The notes: generated by a model not told the origin, from the letters alone. DNA of 64,000 bases from CAG-877 sp045125935 (GCA_045125935.1 JBGVNW010000002.1:1-64000); one strand, 5' to 3'. Positions 44,001 to 52,362 are shown, counted from the first letter of the stretch. Made by a program: numbers and translations.

Positions 44001-45634
44001 ATGAAATTCAAGTTGCTTCAAAAGGTGAAGAAGTTACAAGTATCATTAAATATATTGTAGAAGAAGCAAAATCAGAAAATATATCAATTGAACAGTTATG
44101 GTTAGATAGAATACCTAATGTCATTTATACTGAAGAATTAAAAGCAAAATATGGTTGGAAAACGCAAAAGAATAATATTGTCCCAATCATTGGAGAGTAT
44201 GATGACCCTGACAATCAACGTCAAAATGTTTTAACAATGCCAATCTCAAATGGTGGAAATGCAATTGTTTTTGGAGCAGCCGGTAGTGGTAAAGAATTAA
44301 TGCTTACTTCAATTGTTTATTCAGCAATCACAACTCACGATTCGAATGAAATTAACTTCTATATTTTAGACTTTGGAGCAGAAACATTAGGTATGTTTAG
44401 AAATGCACCACATGTTGGAGAAGTATTATTATCAAGTGAAAGCGAAAAAATAGGTAATTTGTTAAAGATGATTACTCAGATAGCTGAAGAAAGAAAAAAA
44501 TTGTTCTTAGATTATAATGGTTCTTATGATTTCTATATTAATCATGGAGGAAAACAAATTCCATTAATAGTAATAATGATTAATAATATTGAAGGATTTA
44601 TGGAACTATACCCTGATTATGAAGACATAATTGGTCAATTAACAAGAGAATGTCCAAAATATGGTATTAGCTTTATTGTAAGTACCAATGGGCCAAATAC
44701 AATGAGATATAGATTACGTCAAAACTTTGCTCAAAACATTGTTTTACAATTTAATGACCCGAGTGATTATGCTAGTGTTATTCCTGGAGTAAGAAAAAAG
44801 GAACCATCAAAAAACTTTGGTCGTGGATTAATTGGATTAGATGGAATCTATGAATTCCAAACAGCTTTACCATTTAGAGAAGAAAGATTATCTGATTATA
44901 TAAAAGTTGTCTGTCTTAAATTAAACGAAATTTGTACTTATAAAGCAAAGAAGATTCCAATTTTACCATCAGTAGTAACAGCCGAAGATGTAATTTCATC
45001 TCTAAGAGGTTTAACAAGAATTCCAGTTGGAATTACAAAGGAAACACTAGAAATTGCTACAATGAGTCTAAAGAAAGGTATCTTCAATATAACAGGAGAA
45101 GATATTTCAATAGCCGGACCATTTGTAACTGGAGTAATTAAGATGATTACTAAAATTCCAAGTACAAAGTGTATGGTCTTAGATGCCGCTGAAATACTTG
45201 GTGAAGATATCCCTGCAAATATTGAACATGATAATGGAAATTGCACAAATGGCCTTGAAAAATTAATGAATCTACCACAAGATGATACTACAACAGTTTG
45301 TGTAATAACAGGTATAGGAAGTCTTCTAGCAAAGATGGATATTACTAAAAAAGGTGAATTTACTGACTATATAGATAAGAAAGTCAAAGAAGAAAAAATA
45401 AGAGTTGTCCTTGTGGATGTCATTGACAACATTAAGAGTATAGGATACGATGCTTGGTACAAGGGAAATACTGACCTAGCAGAAGGTGTTTGGATTGGAA
45501 ATGGAATTTCAAATCAATTTACATTCAAAATATCTACAAACTCGAGAATCTTAAGACAAGAATTAGAGCCAAACTTTGGATATATAATTGAAAAAGGAAA
45601 GGCTTATGTTATAAAATTATTATCAAATGAATAG
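41078..45634 (+). CDS. essC: type VII secretion ATPase EssC
   Basis: A 1518-residue membrane ATPase that drives secretion of WXG100/LXG-type substrates in Bacillota. N-terminal FHA-type domains (about 1-100 and 105-185, with VSKQQAKL and DLNSRYGTYANN), two membrane helices at about 262-320, then FtsK/SpoIIIE domains. D1 is intact: Walker A GMTGSGKSE at about 716-724 and Walker B LIIISDEFAEL at about 835-845. D2 has GAAGSGKEL, with Glu in place of Ser/Thr, and INNIEGF without the acidic pair; D3 lacks Walker motifs. It starts with GTG after GGGGTG. EssA, EssB and EsaA are not in this window. Confidence 0.95.
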   Translation: MIVRLIKKTKIYNFTLPNEISGNYWITDNDYLGNVRNLINVEEYEGQWKIKSDFETKIMSGENEVESAILKEYSLYFLKINTDNEYVILYCSPTLDYSIKRLRLKGDCEIIIGNDVNANINYNYPLVSKQQAKLIYSSGKWIVQDLNSRYGTYANNFAISTANLEYGDIIFIMGLKIILMQNGIIINQIGNLVNYDSTVFSEEYSLIQRQTEMDNPDEETIEFYKEDDYFYRAPRFKTKIEPVNINIDSPPGKVEEDKTPLIYTIGPMLSMATMSASTGITAMNNVLEGKTDFKDVAPTIISSLVMLSTMLLWPMLSKAYQRRQTKKSEVVRQKKYSEYIKEKRVQIQTEMKTQRQILIDNYLPLQETKEIIFSKKRNLWEREIDQADFLDLRLGIGTTELEGNVSFPQEHFSLTNDNLLEEVYKLGAESRMIENVPISLSFVNNNITAIIGNAANKQQFIDGLILQMLTYHSYDDLKLVILTNQKNAAKWEYLKVAPHCWNNDKSFRYYATNIDEAKEISLNLEQELQARKYKDVNGNRELNDADYKRYRPYYVLITDDYKLIREIEIVKDVADLPINVGFSLVVISPRLVNIPNECKTFISIGDKKSGVFENELVSNKQKEFIADVDPTLNMYECCKFLANIPIDIEKEHQSLPNSVTFLEMYNVGMVEQLNILSRWKNSDPTKSLSTSIGYDKTRELFKLDLHEKAHGPHGLIAGMTGSGKSEFIISYILSMAINYHPYEVSFVLIDYKGGGLTGAFENKETGMKLPHLAGTITNLDTVEMNRSLASIQSELRKRQRLFNEARDKLNESTIDIYKYQSLFRKGLVEKPISHLIIISDEFAELKDQRPEFMDQLISTARIGRSLGVHLILATQKPAGVVNDQIWSNAKFRVCLKVQDKSDSMDMIKCPDAASLKQAGRFYLQVGYNELFAQGQAAWAGAQYYPTEKRKKKVDQSITIVDNTGNTIKSLDNKQNEIQVASKGEEVTSIIKYIVEEAKSENISIEQLWLDRIPNVIYTEELKAKYGWKTQKNNIVPIIGEYDDPDNQRQNVLTMPISNGGNAIVFGAAGSGKELMLTSIVYSAITTHDSNEINFYILDFGAETLGMFRNAPHVGEVLLSSESEKIGNLLKMITQIAEERKKLFLDYNGSYDFYINHGGKQIPLIVIMINNIEGFMELYPDYEDIIGQLTRECPKYGISFIVSTNGPNTMRYRLRQNFAQNIVLQFNDPSDYASVIPGVRKKEPSKNFGRGLIGLDGIYEFQTALPFREERLSDYIKVVCLKLNEICTYKAKKIPILPSVVTAEDVISSLRGLTRIPVGITKETLEIATMSLKKGIFNITGEDISIAGPFVTGVIKMITKIPSTKCMVLDAAEILGEDIPANIEHDNGNCTNGLEKLMNLPQDDTTTVCVITGIGSLLAKMDITKKGEFTDYIDKKVKEEKIRVVLVDVIDNIKSIGYDAWYKGNTDLAEGVWIGNGISNQFTFKISTNSRILRQELEPNFGYIIEKGKAYVIKLLSNE

Positions 45635-45645
45635 GGTGATTATTT

Positions 45646-45900
45646 ATGAATAATAAAATATTAATAGGTCTTTATATACCTTTAATCGAAAAAAGTTATG
45701 ATATATATATTCCTGTTAATAAGAAAATAGGAACCATAAAAAAACTAATCGAAGATGGCTTAGTAGAACTTACTGATAATAGTTATGAAATAAAAGAAGA
45801 TTCTAATTTTTATAGTAAAGATAATGGTCAAATATATGATGTAAATAAAACTGTTCGTGAAACAGATTTAAAAAATGGATCTAAAATCATACTAATTTAG
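45646..45900 (+). CDS. esaB: EsaB/YukD-like ubiquitin-fold protein
   Basis: An 84-residue protein following essC after 11 bases. The beta-grasp pattern (strand, strand, helix IGTIKKLIEDGLVEL, strands, closing NGSKIILI) and its position match the small T7SSb accessory protein EsaB/YukD. Sequence identity to known members cannot be judged by eye. Ribosome site GGGTGAT. Confidence 0.7.
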   Translation: MNNKILIGLYIPLIEKSYDIYIPVNKKIGTIKKLIEDGLVELTDNSYEIKEDSNFYSKDNGQIYDVNKTVRETDLKNGSKIILI

Positions 45901-45909
45901 GAGGTATTT

Positions 45910-46137
45910 ATGTCAGAATATAATCAATATGTTGATGCAGTAAATAAAATATTTGAATATATAGAAAATCTTAAATTGGCAATAATTGATCAAGATAATC
46001 TTTCAGCAATAGAAAATATTGAGTCTTATAAACAAATCGTTGTTGCGAATGCAAAATTATTTTCTTCAACAGCACCAACACAAAATCAAACAATTTATGA
46101 CTTGGATGATATAGAGGAGGCTGAATACGATGATTAA
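45910..46137 (+). CDS. small helical protein of the type VII locus
   Basis: A 75-residue acidic protein predicted as two helices (residues 3-26 and 28-50) and an acidic tail IYDLDDIEEAEYDD. No WXG motif, but size and helical-hairpin shape resemble WXG100-like partners or LXG-associated chaperones. AGGAGGT precedes the ATG; it overlaps the next gene by 8 bases. Confidence 0.65.
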   Translation: MSEYNQYVDAVNKIFEYIENLKLAIIDQDNLSAIENIESYKQIVVANAKLFSSTAPTQNQTIYDLDDIEEAEYDD

Positions 46138-46348
46138 TGAAATGAGTTATGAAGAGATTCTAGCCGCATCACAAGATATGAAAAATTGCTGTAGAATTAT
46201 AACATCCTTAATTGAAGGAAAAAATACACCTGATTTAGAAGAATTTGTATCAAGTGTAGAAAACTATACAAAATATCTAGATAGTACAATTGAATTAATG
46301 ACAGCAGCAGATAAAGCCTTAAAAGATTTAATTGAATTAAAAAAATAG
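46130..46348 (+). CDS. small helical protein of the type VII locus
   Basis: A 72-residue helical hairpin (helices about 6-28 and 34-70). It overlaps the preceding gene by 8 bases with GAGGAGG as ribosome site. No WXG or LXG motif. Probably forms a pair with the 75-residue protein; a role as substrate or chaperone of EssC is inference. Confidence 0.65.
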   Translation: MINEMSYEEILAASQDMKNCCRIITSLIEGKNTPDLEEFVSSVENYTKYLDSTIELMTAADKALKDLIELKK

Positions 46349-46370
46349 AGCTTTCCTATGAAAGCTCTTT
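46347..46370. terminator. bidirectional terminator
   Basis: AGAGCTTTC (46347-46355), loop CTAT, GAAAGCTCT (46360-46368), with T tracts on both strands. It ends the essC operon and the convergent SpoIID-like gene. Confidence 0.85.
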
Positions 46371-47426
46371 TATGTACTTATTAATAGATATATTTGGAAA
46401 ATAATATTTAATAATGCCTATATAATCACACCCATTTTTAGCAATTTCATTGGCACCATAAATACTAAGTCCCATAAAATGTCCCCAACCTTTATTTATA
46501 AATTTAATATGATCTTTATTAATAATAATATTTAAAAGACGAGATTTTAAGCCAAGTAGTTTAATTAAATCTTCCCCAATAAAAACAGAATTATCAATTT
46601 GCAACTTATTAATAAAACCATCTTCATCCATATCAATTACCCTAAATTCACTATCCGGAGTAATATTAGTGTGTAGTATTTTACTAAGCTCTAAATATGT
46701 ATAATCTTTGATATTTATATAATATGGAGCTGTTAAATCCCATAGACTAGTAACGCTTGATAAATATTCATATTTTGAGGAATTAATAGTTTTACCATCG
46801 TTTGAATAATGTATAAAAGGAAGCGTATAATACTGATTATAACTAGTAAATAAGCAATCAGTCGAATCAATAGCTAAAGTCAATAATTTATAAATTTCTT
46901 CATAGTTATTAATCCAAGAAAGCTTATAATATGATATTGGCCTATACGAGCAAAAATCATTAAATGCCATAATTATGCGCTTTTCACTCATTTCTTTAAA
47001 GGCAAAAGATCGATATAGTACACATAAAGCCTTTAAAGTTTCAAGCTCAAGTCCAGGAATGTAAATGGATGCTAAGACACCAAGTAAATATTCTTTTAAA
47101 GTTATTTCAATTAGAATATCATTATCAAGCTTAACAGTAATAAAATAATGGTCATTAGAGTAATAAAGTTTTTCACTTAAAACTTCTATTTCTTCACTAC
47201 TCCCAGTAATATCAAGACTCTTAACTACAATTCCATCTATAACTAAATAGACCTTATTTCCATTATAATCAATACCATTATTTTTAATAAAATTTTTAGT
47301 TCGTCTTGTCATTTCTTTATCGCTAGACTTTAAACTCAATTCTTTTGAAAACTCATAAGTCATTGTTAAATATAAGTATAAAATATCTTCAAGTCCATTA
47401 TTTCTAATTTCATATTTATAAAACAT
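46356..47426 (-). CDS. degenerate SpoIID/LytB-like protein
   Basis: About 356 residues. The start at 47426 (MFYKYEIRNN) follows TAGGTGAT; a longer frame from 47519 would begin inside the terminator of the upstream gene. A SpoIID pattern is visible: LKEYLLGVLAS, LETLKALCVLYRSFA and GWGHFMGLSIYGANEIA. The region where the catalytic Glu of lytic transglycosylases normally sits (ASEMP) reads ASIYIP, and the chosen start gives no signal peptide, so the protein may no longer cut peptidoglycan. Confidence 0.75.
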   Translation of the reverse strand: MFYKYEIRNNGLEDILYLYLTMTYEFSKELSLKSSDKEMTRRTKNFIKNNGIDYNGNKVYLVIDGIVVKSLDITGSSEEIEVLSEKLYYSNDHYFITVKLDNDILIEITLKEYLLGVLASIYIPGLELETLKALCVLYRSFAFKEMSEKRIIMAFNDFCSYRPISYYKLSWINNYEEIYKLLTLAIDSTDCLFTSYNQYYTLPFIHYSNDGKTINSSKYEYLSSVTSLWDLTAPYYINIKDYTYLELSKILHTNITPDSEFRVIDMDEDGFINKLQIDNSVFIGEDLIKLLGLKSRLLNIIINKDHIKFINKGWGHFMGLSIYGANEIAKNGCDYIGIIKYYFPNISINKYIKELS

Positions 47427-47470
47427 ATTATCACCTAAAATTAGTATGATAATAATAAAGGAAAATATAC

Positions 47471-47511
47471 AAAAAAAGAACTTAAAATTCAAAATATTTA
47501 AGTTCTTTTTT
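47471..47511 (-). terminator. terminator of the phospholipase C-like gene
   Basis: AAAGAACTTAAA (47475-47486) pairs with TTTAAGTTCTTT (47497-47508) over 10 bases; on the minus strand the T tract is the complement of the A-run at 47471-47477. The stem overlaps the last codons of the gene. Confidence 0.75.
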
Positions 47512-48453
47512 ATCATCACAATCTAAACCAGTAACATAACTCTTATTAGTAAATATTTTTTCCAAGTCTATATCTTTTCCATTAATATAGTCAAAACTAG
47601 CACAAACAAGTACTTTTGTCGCTTTTAAAGATTTTAAGTATAAATCAAGGAAACTTTCTTTACTTGTATTTTTATATACACAAGGATTTCTCCAAGTTCT
47701 ATGATCTTCATTTAAAAAATTATGTCTATCTACTAGTGGATAGTTATAACTAATGGCTTCGAATCTAAATGTCTTTCGACTAGTAAATGTATCAATAAGT
47801 TTATAAAAGAATTTTTTAATACCATAAGGATCTCGCCTGAATAAAACTAAATCAGTTTTCATTTGTTTTAATGATTTATAATAGACCTTATCCATTTTTT
47901 TAAGTCCAAAAGTCTTATCAAAAGTATAATTAATAGTTTTATTTAAATTAGTAGAAAATGGTCTTGTATCAAAACAAAACTTACCTAATTTAAATTTATA
48001 TGGATTAGTATTTTCTCTACGTCTAACCATATCATTATCTAAGAAAGCTTCCATAAAAGCATGAACATTATTATACTTATAAGTAGCTTTGTTATTTCTA
48101 TCAAAGCAACCAGTTTTATAATAAACATAAGGATGTATAGTAGAATCTAGTTCATAATGACAGATAAGTCCAATTAAAAATGAACAAACATCGGAATCAT
48201 TACCTAAATCATTATCTTTAATATAATTGATTAAATTAACAAAAAAAGCTTGACTCTTATTTCGATGAAAATATTTAGAAAATTTTCTAATTTTTCTTCC
48301 AGGAAATACACTAAATAGATTATAAAACATCAATGAATCCATACTTTGTCCAAACATTTTTAACCTTGTAGATGAAACCTTATCTTTTATATTTTTTGGT
48401 AGTATATCATACACATCATTTGCAAAATAAGAATGAACAATTGTAGCCGGCAT
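47482..48453 (-). CDS. zinc-dependent phospholipase C-like protein
   Basis: A 323-residue member of the zinc-dependent PLC/S1-nuclease-like family (PF00882-type) by its N-terminal half: PATIVHSYFANDVYD, FGQSMDSLMFYN and ICHYELDSTIHPYVYY provide His/Asp ligands in the right order. There is no signal peptide, so a cytoplasmic hydrolase is likely; substrate unknown. GAGAGGGGG precedes the ATG. Confidence 0.75.
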   Translation of the reverse strand: MPATIVHSYFANDVYDILPKNIKDKVSSTRLKMFGQSMDSLMFYNLFSVFPGRKIRKFSKYFHRNKSQAFFVNLINYIKDNDLGNDSDVCSFLIGLICHYELDSTIHPYVYYKTGCFDRNNKATYKYNNVHAFMEAFLDNDMVRRRENTNPYKFKLGKFCFDTRPFSTNLNKTINYTFDKTFGLKKMDKVYYKSLKQMKTDLVLFRRDPYGIKKFFYKLIDTFTSRKTFRFEAISYNYPLVDRHNFLNEDHRTWRNPCVYKNTSKESFLDLYLKSLKATKVLVCASFDYINGKDIDLEKIFTNKSYVTGLDCDDKKELKYFEF

Positions 48454-48598
48454 AAATTTCCCCCTCTCTTCATATAAATTATATGAATATTTAAACTGAC
48501 TAAACTAATTAAATTATACCACATATTTTCATAATTTTTTCATACTTTTCACATACTTTTAATAAGATAGTGTGATATAATCAATACTAGGTGAGAAG

Positions 48599-49555
48599 AT
48601 GAGAGAAAAAAGATTTAAAACGTTGGATGAGCAAATTGAAATATTTAAGCACAAAGGCTTAATAATTGAGGATGAAAAGTATACCAAAGAAGTACTTTTA
48701 AGAGAAAATTATTTCTTTATAAATGGATATCGTCATTTATTCTTTAAGTCAGAACAAAAAAAGTCTTTTATTGAAGGAACACGTTTTGAAGAACTATATA
48801 GTTTGTTTTTATTTGATCGTTCTTTTAGAAATATTCTATTTAAATATTTATTAGTAATCGAAAATAATTTAAAATCTATAACTTCATATCAACTATCTAA
48901 GAAATATGGGTATCGAGAAAGAGATTACTTAAAGGCCAAAAACTTTACACAAATTCCCGATCGACAAAGACAAGTTAATGATTTATTAAAGAAAATGAAA
49001 CGTCAAATAAGGGTTAATGGTCAGCAACATACAGCAACATCACATTATGCTTCTAACTACGGATATATTCCATTATGGATTTTAGTTAAGGTATTATCGT
49101 TTGGAATAGTAAGTGAAATGATTTCTATTTTAAAACCAGAAGATCAAAAGGATATTAGTGATATATATGGTATAGATACAAATGAATTTATTGACTATTT
49201 ACCATTACTTGCTAACTACAGAAATTTATGTGCTCACGAAGATATTTTATATGAAAATAAAACACAAAAAGTAATTGATGATACTATTTACCATAAATTA
49301 TTAAACATTCCTCGTGATGAAGATGGATATAAATATGGTAAAAATGATTTGTTCGCCTTAATAATAATTATGAAACAAATGTTATCATATTCAGAATTTA
49401 AAAATATGACTTTAGAATTAGAAAATGTAATTCAAACTTTAAATTATAATTTAACAACTATAAAGATTGACAAAGTTTTAGATAGAATGGGATTTCCATT
49501 AAATTGGACCGATCTTGCTAAAATAGAAAGGAGTTTAGATAATGAAGCAAAATAA
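48599..49555 (+). CDS. Abi-like (HEPN) protein
   Basis: A 318-residue member of the Abi_2 (AbiD/AbiF-type) family. It begins KRFKTLDEQIEIFKHKGLII, has LRENYFFINGYRHLF and the HEPN motif YRNLCAHEDILY (Arg-x4-His) at about residues 202-213, a metal-independent RNase site in HEPN proteins. Homologues abort phage infection, but many are chromosomal and uncharacterised. Its end overlaps the HtrA-like gene by 14 bases. Confidence 0.85.
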   Translation: MREKRFKTLDEQIEIFKHKGLIIEDEKYTKEVLLRENYFFINGYRHLFFKSEQKKSFIEGTRFEELYSLFLFDRSFRNILFKYLLVIENNLKSITSYQLSKKYGYRERDYLKAKNFTQIPDRQRQVNDLLKKMKRQIRVNGQQHTATSHYASNYGYIPLWILVKVLSFGIVSEMISILKPEDQKDISDIYGIDTNEFIDYLPLLANYRNLCAHEDILYENKTQKVIDDTIYHKLLNIPRDEDGYKYGKNDLFALIIIMKQMLSYSEFKNMTLELENVIQTLNYNLTTIKIDKVLDRMGFPLNWTDLAKIERSLDNEAK

Positions 49556-50651
49556 TAAAAATGACTTAAAATTAGTTGGAATAATTATATTTTCATTTGT
49601 AATCGGAGGAATAGTAACATTATCATTGTTAAAATGGACTCCGTTATTAAGTGAAGTAATTGGAAGCAGTAGTAACACAGTTATTACGAAAAATGGAACA
49701 CAAATATATGAAAAGACTTCTCTAGCAGCTTCCGTAGAGAAAGTATATGATGCAGTAGTGGTAGTAAAAGGATATACAAGTAATCAGTTGGCATCAACTG
49801 GTACAGGTTTTGTTTACAAAGTTGATGATAATTATGGATATCTTTTAACAAATCACCATGTAATTGAAGATATGGATGATGTAAATGTTGTAATGACAAA
49901 TGACCAAGAGGTTGATGCTGTTGTATTAGGAAGTGATCAATATTTAGATTTAGCGGTATTACAAATTGCTAAAGAACATGTCACTTTAGTTTCAACAATC
50001 GGAAGTAGTGAAGAAATGAGTTTGGGAGATACAATATTTACAGTAGGCTCTCCAATGGGATATGATTACCGTGGAAGTGTAACAGCAGGAATATTATCTG
50101 GAAAAGACCGTATGGTATCAGTTGCTGTGTCAAGTTCAAATAATGATTGGGTTATGCGAGTATTACAAATTGATGCCTCAATTAATCCTGGAAATAGTGG
50201 AGGACCATTACTAAATGTTAATGGTGAAGTAATTGGAATTTGTTCATTAAAGCTTGTAGATGATGAAATCGAAGGAATGGGCTTTGCAATCCCAATTGAG
50301 TATGCAATGAGTCATGCTGAAACTTTAGAAAATGGAGAAAGTATTGATTGGCCAGTATTAGGTGTTAGTATGATTAATGTCTCAGATGGAACATATCGTT
50401 ACTATGGTGTAAGTATCGATAAGTCAATTACTGAAGGTGTTGTTGTCTTAGAAGTAAATAAAGGTAGTGGTGCTGAAGAGGCTGGCCTTGAAAAAGGTGA
50501 CGTAATTATTGCAATTGATGGCAACACAACAAAAGATAGTGCTTATTTAAGATATGAATTGTATCAACATCAAGCTGGGGATACAATTGAAGTAACCTTT
50601 ATTAGAAACAAAAAAGAACAAACAGTAAAAGTAAAATTAGGCTCTAACTAA
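49542..50651 (+). CDS. HtrA-like membrane serine protease
   Basis: A 369-residue protein with one N-terminal membrane helix (about 9-31), a trypsin-like domain with the His in LLTNHHVIED, the Asp in YLDLAVLQ and the Ser in NPGNSGGPLL, and a C-terminal PDZ domain (GAEEAGLEKGDVIIAIDG). It degrades misfolded envelope proteins in related bacteria. AAAGGAG inside the Abi gene is the ribosome site, so the two are cotranslated. Confidence 0.93.
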   Translation: MKQNNKNDLKLVGIIIFSFVIGGIVTLSLLKWTPLLSEVIGSSSNTVITKNGTQIYEKTSLAASVEKVYDAVVVVKGYTSNQLASTGTGFVYKVDDNYGYLLTNHHVIEDMDDVNVVMTNDQEVDAVVLGSDQYLDLAVLQIAKEHVTLVSTIGSSEEMSLGDTIFTVGSPMGYDYRGSVTAGILSGKDRMVSVAVSSSNNDWVMRVLQIDASINPGNSGGPLLNVNGEVIGICSLKLVDDEIEGMGFAIPIEYAMSHAETLENGESIDWPVLGVSMINVSDGTYRYYGVSIDKSITEGVVVLEVNKGSGAEEAGLEKGDVIIAIDGNTTKDSAYLRYELYQHQAGDTIEVTFIRNKKEQTVKVKLGSN

Positions 50652-50664
50652 GAGTCTTTTTTTC
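50639..50664 (+). terminator. terminator after htrA
   Basis: AGGCTCT and AGAGTCT pair (one G-U) around AACTA, followed by T7; the stem overlaps the stop codon. Confidence 0.75.
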
Positions 50665-50724
50665 TTGAGAATACTCTTTAATAAGTAATTTATAAATGTT
50701 ATAATGAAACTAGGAGATGAGTTT

Positions 50725-50811
50725 ATGATGAATCCGACTAATAACAATTTTTCTAGTAAGGGATACTTTGTTTTAGCATCTCATCATTTACATGTCTTAA
50801 TAATCGATTAA
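50725..50811 (+). CDS. 28-residue ORF before prs
   Basis: MMNPTNNNFSSKGYF followed by a short hydrophobic/His-containing end (ASHHLHVLIID). TAGGAGATGAG and a TATAAT box (about 50698) support expression. It ends exactly at a terminator hairpin that precedes prs. It could be a leader peptide or an independent micropeptide; no family known to me. Confidence 0.45.
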   Translation: MMNPTNNNFSSKGYFVLASHHLHVLIID

Positions 50812-50838
50812 AAAGGAAGATTTAACTCTTCCTTTTTA
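50812..50838 (+). terminator. terminator/attenuator before prs
   Basis: AAAAAGGAAGA and TCTTCCTTTTT form a stem with a short loop, ending in T5, directly after the small ORF and 20 bases before the prs-like gene. Confidence 0.75.
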
Positions 50839-50859
50839 TATTTATAGTGGGAGGTATAT

Positions 50860-51966
50860 ATGGAAAAAAACAATCTACGTCTAATTGTAATGGACAACTT
50901 TTTAGACTTTGGTAAAAAAGTCGATGAACATCTAAAAAAAATGAGAGGTATCACTGATAAAGACTTTAGTTTTATTGTTCCAATAAGAATGAGTCGTTTT
51001 GCTAGTGGTGAAGCAAAAGCAGAAATATTAGAAAGTATTAGAGCAAAAGATGTATTTATTCTAACAGATGTTATGAACCACAGTTGTACTTACAAAATGC
51101 ATGGGTTTATTAATCATAAAAGCCCAGATGATCATTTTCAAGATTTAAAAAGAGTAATTTCTGCTATGGATGGTGGGGCAGAAACAATTCACGTGATAAT
51201 GCCATTCTTATATGAAAGCCGTCAACATAAAAGAAAGGGTAGAGAATCAATGGATAGTTCGATGGCTCTTCATGAACTTGAGCATATGGATGTAAATTCT
51301 ATAATTACATTTGATGCACACGACCCTAATATAAGAAATGCATTACAACATTGTTCATTTGATAATTTATACCCAACATATTCAATATTAAAAGATTTTA
51401 TTGAAAACGAAAAAATAGACTTTGAAAATCTATTAGTAGTTAGTCCGGATACAGGTGCTGTTGATAGAGCAATTTACTATGCAGACATGTTAGGAACTGA
51501 TGTTGGTATTTATCATAAAAGAAGAGACTATTCCAAGGTGGTAGATGGAAAAAATCCAATTGTTGCTCACGAATACATGGGTGCAGATGTCAAAGATAAA
51601 CACGTAATTATAGTTGATGATATGATAGCATCCGGTCAATCGATGTTAGATGTTGCAGAACAGTTAAAAGCAAGAGGTGCAAAAAATATTTATCTAATTG
51701 CATCCTACGCATTATTTAGTGATGGAGAGAAAAGTGTCGATGCCTTTAATGAAGCATACAAGAACAATATCTTTACTAAATGTTATTCAAGTAATCTTTC
51801 ATATGTACCAGAAGACGTTAGAAATCAAGAATGGTTTCATTTAGCAGACTGTTCTAAATATCTATCAAAGTTAATTAATACACTAAGTAATCATGAATCA
51901 ATAAGTCAATTATTAAATAGTAAAGAAAAACTACTTGCTAAAATAGCAGAAGTAAAAGAAAAATAA
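50860..51966 (+). CDS. prs: ribose-phosphate pyrophosphokinase (divergent)
   Basis: A 368-residue PRPP synthetase-type protein, some 50 residues longer than classical Prs. The PRPP loop VIIVDDMIASGQSM is at about 247-260; FDAHDPNIRNA and MPFLYESRQHKRKGRES correspond to the active-site loop and Mg-binding regions. The ends of the chain differ from classical enzymes, and activity on ribose-5-phosphate is assumed. GGGAGGT precedes the ATG. Confidence 0.85.
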   Translation: MEKNNLRLIVMDNFLDFGKKVDEHLKKMRGITDKDFSFIVPIRMSRFASGEAKAEILESIRAKDVFILTDVMNHSCTYKMHGFINHKSPDDHFQDLKRVISAMDGGAETIHVIMPFLYESRQHKRKGRESMDSSMALHELEHMDVNSIITFDAHDPNIRNALQHCSFDNLYPTYSILKDFIENEKIDFENLLVVSPDTGAVDRAIYYADMLGTDVGIYHKRRDYSKVVDGKNPIVAHEYMGADVKDKHVIIVDDMIASGQSMLDVAEQLKARGAKNIYLIASYALFSDGEKSVDAFNEAYKNNIFTKCYSSNLSYVPEDVRNQEWFHLADCSKYLSKLINTLSNHESISQLLNSKEKLLAKIAEVKEK

Positions 51967-52004
51967 AAAGAGCCATATACTAGTTAATATAGTATATGGC
52001 TTTT
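51966..52004 (+). terminator. terminator after prs
   Basis: GCCATATACTA (51972-51982?) pairs with TAGTATATGGC over a 7-base loop region, flanked by AAAAGA and TTTT. A strong stem immediately after the stop codon. Confidence 0.85.
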
Positions 52005-52011
52005 AATATAA

Positions 52012-52362
52012 ACAAAAAAACATGATTCTGACAAAATCATGTTTTCGAGTTTTTCTACGGAAAACTACATAGCAACTACTTTATCTCGACCGTTTCTCGA
52101 CATCACTTAAGTGTCCAAGAAACATAATAAATATAATTACAAATCTAAGCAAATGTCAGTACCTAGACGTAGCACCCTATTAACTGTGAGTTACATCTCT
52201 CACTACGCGCGTACACTTAGATAGTAATAGGATTATAGCCAAAGCTCATCACTCAACTAACTTTTCCAACGGCTTTCGCTAATTTAATAGCTATCGACCA
52301 ACCAACCCAGCAATGCAACACGATACGCATAAACACGCCTGTCGATTATATTTCATATCTAA
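52012..52362 (-). ncRNA. structured noncoding RNA candidate, about 350 nt
   Basis: No ORF on either strand and a base composition richer in G+C than other spacers. On the minus strand: TATAAT (52374-52369), then paired segments ATCGAC/GTCGAT, TAGCGAAAGC/GCTTTGGCTA (one mismatch), CCTATTA/TAATAGG enclosing GTGAG/CTCAC, CACTTAAGTG inside GACA/TGTC and TTTCT/AGAAA, and finally the terminator AAAACATGATT/AATCATGTTTT with T7 (52045-52014). Size suits a housekeeping RNA, yet the universally conserved motifs of RNase P RNA (GAGGAAAGTCC) and the tRNA-like ends of tmRNA are absent. Identity unknown. Confidence 0.6.

Noticed and set aside
52012..52362. Identification of the structured RNA as RNase P RNA, tmRNA or a T-box
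   Set aside because: The P4 motif GAGGAAAGTCC, the tRNA-like 5'/3' ends with CCA and the TGGNACCGCG T-box are all missing; fragments such as TCGACAGG and AGGGTGCTAC match only partly and can be chance.
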